Positions 55,514 to 64,000 of a stretch of 64,000 nucleotides of DNA are shown here, one piece after another; position 1 is the stretch's first letter; each line of letters opens with the position of its first letter. A program made the position numbers and the translations under genes. Where the stretch lies: contig NZ_JOJP01000001.1 in NCBI RefSeq assembly GCF_000710775.1, positions 4,921,061 through 4,985,060 on the forward strand, read 5' to 3'. The notes beneath the pieces were generated by a model. It was given only the letters and a program-made list of their open reading frames with translations, had not been told where the DNA came from and ran no database searches. The DNA comes from Endozoicomonas elysicola. Its GTDB lineage: Bacteria; Pseudomonadota; Gammaproteobacteria; Pseudomonadales; Endozoicomonadaceae.

Positions 55514-56833
55514 CTAGTCTTTAATACGATACTCTGCTGAACGCGCATGCGCCGTCAGCGACTCCCCCCTGGCAAGCACAGAAGCTACTTTCCCCATTTC
55601 TGATGCCCCCTCCGCTGAAAACTGAATGACTGAAGAACGCTTCTGGAAATCATAAACACCCAACGGTGAAGAGAACCGCGCAGTTCCTGATGTTGGCAGC
55701 ACATGGTTTGGACCTGCACAGTAATCACCCAGTGCTTCTGCCGTATATCTGCCCATAAAAATGGCGCCAGCATGGCGTATCTTCGGTAACCAGGCTTCAG
55801 GCTCTTCAACTGACAACTCAAGGTGTTCCGGTGCAATACGATTCACTAGTTCACAGGCGGACTCCAAATCAGGAACGGAAATCAGAGCCCCCCGCTTATT
55901 AAGCGACGTTGCAATAATATCCTTCCGCTCCATGGTTGGCAGAAGTCGATTGATACTCTTCTGAACCTGCCCAAGGAAAACCCGGTCAGGAGAGATCAGA
56001 ATTGCCTGTGCATCTTCATCATGCTCAGCCTGGGAGAAGAGATCCATGGCGATCCAGTCTGGATTACTCTGTCCATCACAAACCACCAGTATTTCTGACG
56101 GCCCGGCAATCATATCAATACCCACCTGACCAAAGACTTCCCGCTTGGCCGTTGCTACATAAATATTGCCAGGACCAATAATCTTATCCACCTTAGGGAT
56201 TGTTTGTGTACCGTAGGCCAAAGCCGCAACCGCCTGCGCACCACCAATAGTGAACACACGGCTGACACCCGCAATCGCTGCTGCAGCCAGTACCAATTCA
56301 TTCAGCTCACCATCAGGCGCTGGAACCACCATCACCACTTCAGGTACACCCGCTACAGAAGCAGGTATGGCATTCATTAATACCGATGAAGGGTAGGATG
56401 CACGACCACCGGGAACATAGAGGCCAACTCGATCCATAGGCGTAACTTGCTGCCCAAGCAGTGTGCCGTCACTTTCCCGGTAATTCCAGGAACTCTGCTG
56501 CTGGTGCTGGTGCTGATGATATTCACGAATTCGGCTGGCAGCTGCTTCCAGGGCTGAATGCTGCTCAGGTTGAATATTGTCGAGCGCTTGCTGCAGACGA
56601 TCAGCACCCAGTGTCAAATCAGACATACTAGATAAATGCCGTCTATCAAAACGACAGGTATATTCAATAACAGCCTGATCTTTCTGCTTGCGCACCTGAG
56701 CTATAATGGTTTTAACCTGTTCTTGGACACTGTCGTTTGAAACAGATTCCCAGGCCAGTAGAGAGTCCAACTGAGCTGAGAAGTCTGGACTGCTGAAGTC
56801 CAGCTGAACGGGGGCTACTACTTCCGACGTCAT
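55514..56833 (-). CDS. hisD: histidinol dehydrogenase
   Basis: Oxidises L-histidinol to L-histidine in two NAD-dependent steps (EC 1.1.1.23), with zinc. The 439-residue protein shows [78 protein letters not shown] with the zinc Gln/His, and [18 protein letters not shown] with the second His. Length is usual. It overlaps hisG by 4 bases (ATGA). Confidence 0.97.
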   Translation of the reverse strand: MTSEVVAPVQLDFSSPDFSAQLDSLLAWESVSNDSVQEQVKTIIAQVRKQKDQAVIEYTCRFDRRHLSSMSDLTLGADRLQQALDNIQPEQHSALEAAASRIREYHQHQHQQQSSWNYRESDGTLLGQQVTPMDRVGLYVPGGRASYPSSVLMNAIPASVAGVPEVVMVVPAPDGELNELVLAAAAIAGVSRVFTIGGAQAVAALAYGTQTIPKVDKIIGPGNIYVATAKREVFGQVGIDMIAGPSEILVVCDGQSNPDWIAMDLFSQAEHDEDAQAILISPDRVFLGQVQKSINRLLPTMERKDIIATSLNKRGALISVPDLESACELVNRIAPEHLELSVEEPEAWLPKIRHAGAIFMGRYTAEALGDYCAGPNHVLPTSGTARFSSPLGVYDFQKRSSVIQFSAEGASEMGKVASVLARGESLTAHARSAEYRIKD

Positions 56834-57468
56834 GCCTTTTCCTCAACCGCATATGCCAGCTGATCCAGTAATTGGCCAATCAGCTTATACTTCACTTTCA
56901 TCGATGCCCTGTTGACCACCATTCTGGAACTGATTTCAGCAATCAGTTCCTGAGGCTCCAGACCATTTGCCCGCAGAGTATTTCCGGTATCCACCACATC
57001 AATAATGATGTCCGCCAGACCTACAAGTGGAGCCAGCTCCATGGAGCCATAGAGTTTAATGATGTCAGCCTGAACGCCCTGAGAGGCGTAGTACTGCTTG
57101 GCAACATTCACAAATTTCGTAGCCACCTTGAGTCGGCCATAGGATTTTGGAGCCCCAACTTTTCCTGCCGTCATCAACTTGCACTGGGCGATTTTCAGAT
57201 CCAATGGTTCATACAACTCGGAAGAACCATGTTCCATCAGCACATCCTTGCCGGCAACGCCCATATCGGCGGCACCGTACTCCACATAGGTTGGTACATC
57301 GCTGGCCCGGACAATCAGCAGGTCTACATGGGGATGCGTAGTACCAATCACCAGTTTGCGACTTTTATCCGGGTCTTCAGCAGGCTCAATACCCGCAGCT
57401 TTCAACAGAGGGAGAGTCTCTTTCAGGATGCGCCCCTTGGACAGCGCAATGGTGATCTGGCTCGACAT
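56830..57468 (-). CDS. hisG: ATP phosphoribosyltransferase, short form
   Basis: First step of histidine synthesis (EC 2.4.2.17). The 212-residue length marks the short HisG form, which lacks the C-terminal regulatory domain and needs HisZ as partner. Visible are [43 protein letters not shown], the [17 protein letters not shown] stretch, [34 protein letters not shown], and [22 protein letters not shown] precedes ATG 57468. HisZ is not encoded in the window; hisD is adjacent. Confidence 0.96.
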   Translation of the reverse strand: MSSQITIALSKGRILKETLPLLKAAGIEPAEDPDKSRKLVIGTTHPHVDLLIVRASDVPTYVEYGAADMGVAGKDVLMEHGSSELYEPLDLKIAQCKLMTAGKVGAPKSYGRLKVATKFVNVAKQYYASQGVQADIIKLYGSMELAPLVGLADIIIDVVDTGNTLRANGLEPQELIAEISSRMVVNRASMKVKYKLIGQLLDQLAYAVEEKA

Positions 57469-57541
57469 ACTTCTCTCAGGCTTCCTTATTTATAATGCGT
57501 TTTTCTAAAAAACGGTGAAGGTAGAAGAACGGCACAATTAG

Positions 57542-57800
57542 GTTCTGTTGACATAAGTTTTCAGGCTCAGTGGCTCGTATAGCCGTCTTCCACAGTGCGG
57601 ACTCGTGCAGATGTAGTGGTGCTACATCAAACCAGCCCAACGCAGCTGGAAGGCGGCTATACGAGACACCCTCCGGGCTCAAACCAGAGGGCCCGTGCCG
57701 TCGTTGCAAGAACTTGAAAGACGCCGGTGTTCCTGCGTTCTTGCGCCTGACCACGAGCACTCTGGTTTGAGTTGAGCCAGAAAACTTATGTCAACAGAAC
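57542..57800. mobile_element. 259-bp MITE-like element with nested inverted repeats
   Basis: The ends are 28-base inverted repeats with one mismatch. The left end is 57542-57569 (GTTCTGTTGACATAAG, then TTTTC-A-GGCTCA); the right end is 57773-57800 (TGAGCC-A-GAAAAC, then TTATGTCAACAGAAC). Inside, CTCGTATAGCCG with CTTCCA (from 57573) recurs inverted as TGGAAG with CGGCTATACGAG (to about 57664). CTCAAACCAGAG (57678-57689) pairs with CTCTGGTTTGAG (57760-57771), and GCAAGAAC (57707-57714) with GTTCTTGC (57737-57744). No frame codes for a transposase. This is the form of a non-autonomous mobile element; the TTCTGTTG tip recalls IS6-type ends, but family membership is unproven. Confidence 0.75.
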
Positions 57801-57829
57801 TTAAGAATCAATACATTGTTATTTGCCTT

Positions 57830-58024
57830 TTATCCAGCTATCAGCCATTGCAGATAGTCTGAACCATCCTTCAAAGTAGCACTTACCGGTCTAAATACTC
57901 TTAGCGGACGGGATTGAATAATATCATAGATATAAGGAAAGGTACTTAGTAAGAATTGGCCTGAAGAATAGGCGTTAATACTGAATCGGCCAGCACTACT
58001 CTGAAGATAGAAGCCGTAGTGTAT
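57830..58024 (-). pseudogene. decayed 3' fragment of a gene
   Basis: The minus strand carries a 64-codon open stretch without an ATG, ending at TAA 57832-57830. It reads as ordinary protein: HYGFYLQSSAGRFSINAY, then QFLLSTFPYIYDIIQSRPLR, then SATLKDGSDYLQWLIAG. Upstream of the TGA at 58027-58025 the same frame continues LSIDVIEI for a few more codons, which suggests a nonsense change within a once-longer gene. No family recognised. It sits between the MITE-like element and the end of the giant repeat gene. Confidence 0.4.
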
Positions 58025-58084
58025 TCATATTTCGATCACATCAATACTCAGGGTGCGCCCTCAATTAATGCCAATTGAAACACC

Positions 58085-61000
58085 CTAAGCTGCTGGAGGC
58101 CCACCGACCATTTCAACACCCTCAGGGATGACAAACCTGGGCTTTTGCCAATCCAGATGCTGCTTAGCATCTACAGGAGTTACGCGTTGTAAACGATACG
58201 GATCCTGACTGACAGGAGTACTTGTCATCAAGTCCTGTTGATTTGGTATCACAGGATTGAACATCTTATGCCTAAAATCAAAATCTTTGGCCATCATCAA
58301 TTTGATTGGATCAGGCATGTTCATTTTGCTAACCAGTGTACGCACCTCCTCCACTGCCTTTTCCGTAATTTCCTGAACGGGTTCTTTTTTGCTGTCGGGA
58401 CTGTAAATACTGCCATCAGGATTACTCTGGCTATTATTCCAAAACTCCTGCAAACACTTGAAACGATGACTCTGGTAAACGGGCTCCATCACTGTTCCAT
58501 TCTTCGGGTCAACAAGCCAGAAGTCCGTGGGAGTGGTAGATATCAGATGTAACAGGTAGGGTTGCCCGCTCGATTCAGGTGTAAACCCGGATCTATTCAC
58601 CAGTTGTACCGCTTTTTCTGGAAGTGCTTCAACCAGGTTGGCAACCAGGAATAACAAACGAGCACAATCTTCCTGCCTACCGCCATTTTCCTTCACATGA
58701 TTAACCAGCAAAGCCAGGCTTTCTAATGGAATCTCTCTCACCAGATTAAGATCTGAAGGGGCATTACCCAGCCGGAACTCCTCTATCACCTGATCCATAA
58801 TTTTACCCAGCTGGTTAAGATGACCTTGTGGATTCTTATCTATTGAAACCGTCCGAAGATCCCTCAGCAGTTCGTCATGGATATCACTCTGAATGGACAA
58901 AGGACAGGGGTTAAATAATCCATCAATAAATCGTATACCACTAAATGAACCGACACCCTTTTCACCTTTTAATACTGGTCTATATGGAGCACCTTTGAAC
59001 GACACTCGTACTTCAATAGGTTTTGTGAAAAATTGTAAGATGCGATTCGCAGCTTTGGCTAACCACCGGGTAACCGGGTTTGACCTTTCTTCAGAGAATA
59101 ATGCCAGTTTTAGCTTTATGACGGCTTTGCCATCATCCCCCAAAGTGAAGCCGGGATTGAAAGCTTTGATCGTATTTTTCAACAGGGCATTACATATCCC
59201 ACCGAAGCGAGGAGCATGAACACGGATTGACTCAATATCATCCAGTGTTCCTATTCCATTATTGATAGCTGCTTTAGCTTCTACTTTAATCGCCCCCCCA
59301 ATCAGCCATCCAGAAAAACGATTCAATCGGGCAGGTTCTACCAGTGCCTTCACATCAGCAAAACCATTCCGGTGACGGTCAACATTAATGTCAGCCTCTA
59401 CATGATCAACCACGCCCTGGCCTGCCACTTTAACCTTTATTGATTCAATGGCTTTATGCCCATCTTTCGGCCCGACACTAATATCCATATAAGGTTTTGG
59501 ATAGTACTTATGTAAACGAAGAGAGAATTTGATATCGCTAAGACCAAAACTGACAGTATCCTCTCCAGGCCCGTCCAGAACATCATCATGAAACTCCCCA
59601 GTAATTTGATCGATATTGAAATCGACTTTTTCTGGCATCATTGTATCTAACAGATAACGGGCTAAATCGGCAGAACTCATCATTGGAGCCGCAGATAGTA
59701 AAGCAGCTTTGTACAACTTACTTTTTTCCGGCAATTGATATGATATTGATACTCCTGTCATTTCAATATCAATATCGACTTTATCTGCATCCTCGAATAC
59801 AAAATCCATTTTTCGAACCTGAATAGAGCCATCTTTCATTTTTATCAAATGAGCTTTGATATTCTTAAATACACGACCATCTATTTCGATACGATCAATT
59901 TCTACGGGCTCTGTCAGATCTCCACCTAAACACTCATAGGCTTCAGCCGTCTGCATCAGGAAACATAAAATTTTGGGAAGCTCCCTTGCTACTCTGCTTT
60001 TCGGTTCAACCTTCAAAGCTCCAGAAGTAAGAGTATCAGGATCAAAACGGTTCACAAAAGCAACAGCCAGCTCTGCAGCCAGCTTATTGAAATCAATTTT
60101 CTGTGCTTCTTTTTGCGCAAGCACGGCCGCTTTTTTCTGAACCGCATCACTGACCAAAGGCATAACATCTTGCACAGTTTTATCAATAAAATGATTCACC
60201 AGAGATGAAATATCTTCGCTTTTATCTTTGTCTTTGTCTTTGTAGTGATGCTGGACCCAGTCAGAAAGGGATTTAACCGTATAAGTGATGATTTGCCTCA
60301 GAGCCTGATCAATAATAGGGGTTACATAAGGAGTAATTCCATTAACCGCACGTCTAAATTCTGGCCCACTCTCTTTTCCAGAAATTTGCTTTGCCGCAGC
60401 AGCAACAACAACATTAGTAACAGCAGTATGGATTTCGTTTGTAAAAGTTGAAACAAGATAATTTAAATTAACTTCATTACTCAACCATGCAGCAACATTT
60501 TGAATGATTTCAGCCTGAGCATTATTGAGAGTTTCAGTAATTTTTATCCGTATTGGTTCTATAATTTCTAGCTCAATCCCATTTTGATGGCGAACAATCC
60601 ATTCTCCACCATTAGCCATAATATGAGTCAAAATTTCATCAACAGCCTTATGCAGCTCTGGTGTAGAACCCGATGCATTGGCTGCAATCCATTTTGAAAT
60701 TTCTTCTTGAATAATACTTTTTCCTCGATTCAAGGCCAGGTCAATAGCATCATTAATATGCGGTGTTAATAATGACGCTAGATCAAGCTCATCCATATCT
60801 CCATTTAGTTTTTGTATCAAAGTACTGCCAATAAGATCACCAATTTTTCCTTCATTATTGTTAACGTAGCTAGCAACCTGTCTTATGGCGTATTTAGCTA
60901 ATGTACTCAAACTTCCAGAAGTAAGGTGTTTTACATAGCCGGTTACAGCCTCCCCAATGTGCTTCACATTACCGTCTGATGGTTCTGCATTCTGGTGAAC

Positions 61001-64000
61001 AACATATTCAGCGCCAGCACCTACCACTTGAGTGACGATCTCCTGAACCACAAAATCAATATTATCAAGGGCTGACTTATTCGTGCAGACAGTGTTAGTT
61101 ATTTGTTTAATTACTGCAGAAAACCCCACGCCCAAACTTGGTATCAGAGATGGCAATCCCCCTGTCGCTTTAGATTGGTCAGATTTGCTGCTTTTTTTAG
61201 TAGCTGCGCTCATCACTTGAAGTGGGGCTATTTCTTCAGCAGCCCTTCGCAACGTAGCCACCGCATCACGCTTATTCTGTGGACTCTGTTGCACCGTGGA
61301 GCGCAGCATCGCCAGTCTCTTGTGAAGAATCGACTTCAACTCCGGAGCCATTTTCTGCATCATAGCTCGAACATTTACTTCAACATCTTTACTGATGACC
61401 TCTCTATGCTGACGGATCCAGTCTGATAGTTGATCCACACTGTAACCGGCCAGCCGTTCCACGACCTGCCCTCTATTGAGTTGACCCTTTAGGAAAGGAA
61501 GAACTGAATCCCTAAGTGCCTGAGACTCTGAAGGCTGCTTCACGCTCTCCGCTACCAGACTGGACGCACCAGCCACTGCTGGTTTAACCAGGGCCTTCAT
61601 CCTGTACACCAGAATATCAAGCAACTTCTGCCGGTTCGGCTTCTGTTGTGTCTTTTTATCCTCTGTACTCAGCCAGCCAAGCACACCGTCAATTACAGCC
61701 TGCTGAGTCGCCACCGCCTGTTTGGTAATTGCATCAATCACTCTGGGTACGACAACCTCATTATCAGAAAAGAGGCCTGTTGCCAGCACATCCAGCCACC
61801 TTGTTCCATCGGCTATCCCTTGCAAAGTCAGGTCACTGACCATCTCTTTCACACAGTCATAAGGCAGACCTTTGAGAACCGCTTCCAGCTGATCTGCACC
61901 GGTACGAAGCATCTCGGCCAAGCCTTTTTTCAGAATTTCATCAGCTTCGCCACCAATCAACGTACGTTGGCCCAAATCTGCATTGTGCACGACTTGCTGG
62001 TTTTCTACAGAAGTCCTCGCCTTCGCTTTACCCGGGTATTCCAGAGCCAGTGCTTTTTCAGCAGCCTTCTTCACCTCACAGACAGTTTGTTTTTGCCAGG
62101 CTGCAGACAACAGCTTTTGGCCCACAGATTCAACGACGAAAGTCGTCAGGAAAGGCGATACGGTACCAGTCATTTTAGAGACTGCTTCGCTGGGTAGCAC
62201 TAAACCGTTACTCTGAGCGCTCCCATGCTGTATGCCATTGTGTTTAGCAACAAACTTAGCACCTTCTTTGACGACAACCCTCATGACCTCACCAAGGCTG
62301 TCAGACAGGATTAACTTGGCCACCTCCAGTTGTTTTGTTTCGTCAATCGTCAACTTGATGAGATCGCCGGCCATTTCGCCGACCTGATCAGCAGTGATCT
62401 GCCGGACGTCGCGCCATTGGTCCCGCGGCTTCTTACTATCCGCTGTCATTTTGTTCATACCCTTGACGGCAACATCTCCGGGCTTTTCCTTTGGTTCCAG
62501 TTCCTCAGCTATCAGCTGCAATGTGGTCACCCCATCGACCTTCTGTCGCTGGCCGGCTGCTACTGCCGAACGCAGGGTTTCCAGGTGCCCCTCCAGAATG
62601 CCTTCCAGATCCTTCGCCACGTCCGCCATCAGGGTCCGGGCCTGGGTTTTCACATCCTGCCGGATCGCTTCCCTATGCTTCCTGACCGACGCCGTCAGTT
62701 GATCCACACCGTAACCGGCCAGCCGCTTGAACACCTCACCCTGGTCCAGCTGCCCTCGCAGAAACGGCAGTATCGCCGCCACGAGTTGCTCGGACTCCAC
62801 GGCCTGCTTCGAACGCTGGACCACCTCCACAGACGCTCCGGATACCGCCGGCGCCACCAGGGGGTCCACCCGGGCAACCAGCAGGTTCAGCAGCTTATCC
62901 CGGTTCGCTACCGCCGCCGGTTCGCCCTCTACGGTCTCCGGCACTTCAGCAGCCAGCCAGTCAAGCGCACGGTCAATCACATCATCCTGGGCTTTCAACA
63001 CCTGCCCGGTCAGTGTCTCGAGAACCCGGGAACGGACCTTGCCCGGCTCTGGGTTAAAGAGGTCTTTCACCAGTTCCGACAACCACTCGACGCCATCGCC
63101 CAGTCCCTGAAGGGGCAGGTCCCGGCCCATCTCTTTCACGGTCTCATAAGGCTGGGTTTTCAGAAGCTCTGCCAACTGGCCAGCCCCGGTGCGCAGCATG
63201 TCGGCCAGCTCTTTTTTCAACACCTTATCGACCACCGACCCCACCGCCGTGTGCTTCTCTGCAACGGCTGACGGGCCTGCCTTGGTTCTACCATTGTCGT
63301 CTGCCACCAGTGCCTGCCCGGCCGCCTGTTTCACCTTGCCGACCAGTTGCTCTTTTATGGTCGCGGATAACAGGATTTCGCACACGCTATTGACGGCGGG
63401 CGTCGTCAACAAAGGAGGCAGATTCCCGGTCAGCTCGGCTTTGCCCGCTGCGGGCTGTTGGGCGGCATTCCGCTGAGCAATGAACCTGGCGCCTTCACTG
63501 ACCACCTCAGCAATGACCCCACCCATGTGCTCGTTCAGGAGCAACCGGCCCGCCGCCTGTTCCCGGTCACCCGATTCCCTCAGGTCGAGAACATCCCCCG
63601 TCGTCAGGTCATACAACTGACCTGCCCCATGGCCCAGCTGCTCGACGACGGCCCCACAGAGCTGCCGCCAGTGATCCTGTGCCTGTACGTTCTCTCCGTC
63701 TTCAGCCAGTCCCTCCATGGGCTCCAGAGGTTCAATACCACACACCAGTCCATAACCATCATCGGGTTCCGTATCCAGCTTTTTCGCTATCCGTGACAAG
63801 GTCTTCGTCGCGTCTACATGGTGTTTCTGTCCAGCTTTCACCGCCGCACGCACGGTTGCCAGGTGCCCATCCAGAATGTCTTCCAGGTCCTCTGCCACTT
63901 CTACCACCAGGGCACGAACCTTTTTTTCCACATCCTTTCGGATAGCATTCCGATGATCATCATTACTGAGCCACGTCGTCAGCTGATCCACACCGTAACC
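58085..64000 (-). CDS. giant repeat protein, 3' part (5' end outside the window)
   Basis: An open frame runs from the right edge to TAG 58087-58085, giving 1971 visible residues; the apparent GTG start at 63991 is internal to a repeat. No known family recognised. The first ~1250 residues are helical repeats. GYGVDQL or GYSVDQL, then an R/K-HRE-type stretch, then KDV and a long amphipathic helix, recur at 64000, 62716 and 61447, i.e. units of 428 and 423 residues. A helix-rich spacer follows. From about residue 1330 the sequence becomes beta-rich, with alternating polar and hydrophobic residues (VEIDRIEIDGRVFKNIKAHLIK, KVDIDIEMTGVSISYQL, IKVKVAGQGVVDHVEADINV), before a helical tail. The beta-rich part could be an elongated lipid-binding-type fold, which is speculation. 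The 5' repeats are much more GC-rich than the rest. Confidence 0.75.
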   Translation of the reverse strand, partial: GYGVDQLTTWLSNDDHRNAIRKDVEKKVRALVVEVAEDLEDILDGHLATVRAAVKAGQKHHVDATKTLSRIAKKLDTEPDDGYGLVCGIEPLEPMEGLAEDGENVQAQDHWRQLCGAVVEQLGHGAGQLYDLTTGDVLDLRESGDREQAAGRLLLNEHMGGVIAEVVSEGARFIAQRNAAQQPAAGKAELTGNLPPLLTTPAVNSVCEILLSATIKEQLVGKVKQAAGQALVADDNGRTKAGPSAVAEKHTAVGSVVDKVLKKELADMLRTGAGQLAELLKTQPYETVKEMGRDLPLQGLGDGVEWLSELVKDLFNPEPGKVRSRVLETLTGQVLKAQDDVIDRALDWLAAEVPETVEGEPAAVANRDKLLNLLVARVDPLVAPAVSGASVEVVQRSKQAVESEQLVAAILPFLRGQLDQGEVFKRLAGYGVDQLTASVRKHREAIRQDVKTQARTLMADVAKDLEGILEGHLETLRSAVAAGQRQKVDGVTTLQLIAEELEPKEKPGDVAVKGMNKMTADSKKPRDQWRDVRQITADQVGEMAGDLIKLTIDETKQLEVAKLILSDSLGEVMRVVVKEGAKFVAKHNGIQHGSAQSNGLVLPSEAVSKMTGTVSPFLTTFVVESVGQKLLSAAWQKQTVCEVKKAAEKALALEYPGKAKARTSVENQQVVHNADLGQRTLIGGEADEILKKGLAEMLRTGADQLEAVLKGLPYDCVKEMVSDLTLQGIADGTRWLDVLATGLFSDNEVVVPRVIDAITKQAVATQQAVIDGVLGWLSTEDKKTQQKPNRQKLLDILVYRMKALVKPAVAGASSLVAESVKQPSESQALRDSVLPFLKGQLNRGQVVERLAGYSVDQLSDWIRQHREVISKDVEVNVRAMMQKMAPELKSILHKRLAMLRSTVQQSPQNKRDAVATLRRAAEEIAPLQVMSAATKKSSKSDQSKATGGLPSLIPSLGVGFSAVIKQITNTVCTNKSALDNIDFVVQEIVTQVVGAGAEYVVHQNAEPSDGNVKHIGEAVTGYVKHLTSGSLSTLAKYAIRQVASYVNNNEGKIGDLIGSTLIQKLNGDMDELDLASLLTPHINDAIDLALNRGKSIIQEEISKWIAANASGSTPELHKAVDEILTHIMANGGEWIVRHQNGIELEIIEPIRIKITETLNNAQAEIIQNVAAWLSNEVNLNYLVSTFTNEIHTAVTNVVVAAAAKQISGKESGPEFRRAVNGITPYVTPIIDQALRQIITYTVKSLSDWVQHHYKDKDKDKSEDISSLVNHFIDKTVQDVMPLVSDAVQKKAAVLAQKEAQKIDFNKLAAELAVAFVNRFDPDTLTSGALKVEPKSRVARELPKILCFLMQTAEAYECLGGDLTEPVEIDRIEIDGRVFKNIKAHLIKMKDGSIQVRKMDFVFEDADKVDIDIEMTGVSISYQLPEKSKLYKAALLSAAPMMSSADLARYLLDTMMPEKVDFNIDQITGEFHDDVLDGPGEDTVSFGLSDIKFSLRLHKYYPKPYMDISVGPKDGHKAIESIKVKVAGQGVVDHVEADINVDRHRNGFADVKALVEPARLNRFSGWLIGGAIKVEAKAAINNGIGTLDDIESIRVHAPRFGGICNALLKNTIKAFNPGFTLGDDGKAVIKLKLALFSEERSNPVTRWLAKAANRILQFFTKPIEVRVSFKGAPYRPVLKGEKGVGSFSGIRFIDGLFNPCPLSIQSDIHDELLRDLRTVSIDKNPQGHLNQLGKIMDQVIEEFRLGNAPSDLNLVREIPLESLALLVNHVKENGGRQEDCARLLFLVANLVEALPEKAVQLVNRSGFTPESSGQPYLLHLISTTPTDFWLVDPKNGTVMEPVYQSHRFKCLQEFWNNSQSNPDGSIYSPDSKKEPVQEITEKAVEEVRTLVSKMNMPDPIKLMMAKDFDFRHKMFNPVIPNQQDLMTSTPVSQDPYRLQRVTPVDAKQHLDWQKPRFVIPEGVEMVGGPPAA
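61440..64000 (-). repeat. three ~1.27-kb in-frame repeats of the giant gene
   Basis: TTGATCCACAC-GTAACCGGCCAGCCG-type sequence recurs at about 61431-61456 and 62699-62725, and the right window edge ends inside a third copy at 63980-64000. Offsets are 1269 and 1284 bases, both multiples of three. The copies are diverged in sequence, and the outermost two are strikingly GC-rich. Confidence 0.85.

Noticed and set aside
62330..63271. 313-codon plus-strand frame within the giant repeat gene
   Set aside because: Long antisense frames are expected in GC-rich repeats; the translation is His/Arg/Leu-rich with no recognisable domain.

Overview
The window reads as a chromosomal stretch of a host-associated marine gammaproteobacterium, most likely Endozoicomonas or a close relative. 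This is inferred from gene content: gammaproteobacterial pyrB-pyrI, RhlB, GdhA, DcuA, DegS/AlgW and FadL orthologues sit beside a chitooligosaccharide-utilisation cluster and several very large, low-complexity, effector-like genes. No rRNA, tRNA, CRISPR array or phage was recognised.

Left part (1-18 kb). The 3' end of a YejA-like peptide-binding protein is followed by an acetolactate decarboxylase paired with a BASS-family transporter. Next comes a pyrBI operon with its own promoter, a leader peptide and an attenuator. A 1110-residue acidic repeat protein (minus strand) faces a divergent 100-residue protein with a nuclear-localisation-like basic patch. Then come rhlB, a PIN-PhoH ATPase, gdhA, a small exported avidin-fold protein, yaaA, and an mlaA/alpha-beta hydrolase pair with a nearby lipoprotein.

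Middle (18-34 kb). fadL, a complete general L-amino-acid ABC transporter (aapJQMP order), folE, a TraB/GumN-like exported protein, the threonine-degradation pair kbl-tdh, a 324-residue putative Cys-His-Asp effector, a CPBP-type membrane protein and cysDN.

34-43 kb is one 9.1-kb gene for a 3047-residue protein. It has an N-terminal bilobed hydrophobic segment, tandem low-complexity repeats, a central array of tyrosine motifs resembling SH2-binding sites, a duplicated helical module, and a C-terminal SopB/IpgD-type phosphoinositide phosphatase domain with a CX5R signature. This is the strongest candidate for a new host-directed system.

Right part (43-64 kb). dcuA, a Nif3-family gene and a degS/algW-type protease precede a chitobiose regulon: an OprD-type chitoporin, PTS IIB-IIC-IIA, a LacI-type regulator, a GH4 phospho-glycosidase, a ChbG deacetylase and a BadF-type amino-sugar kinase. 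Two copies of a paired AACCGGTT operator lie in the chitoporin/PTS divergent region. hisG-hisD follow, then a 259-bp MITE-like element with nested inverted repeats, a decayed gene fragment, and the 3' 5.9 kb of another giant gene built of ~425-residue repeats, with a marked GC gradient. That gene runs off the right edge.
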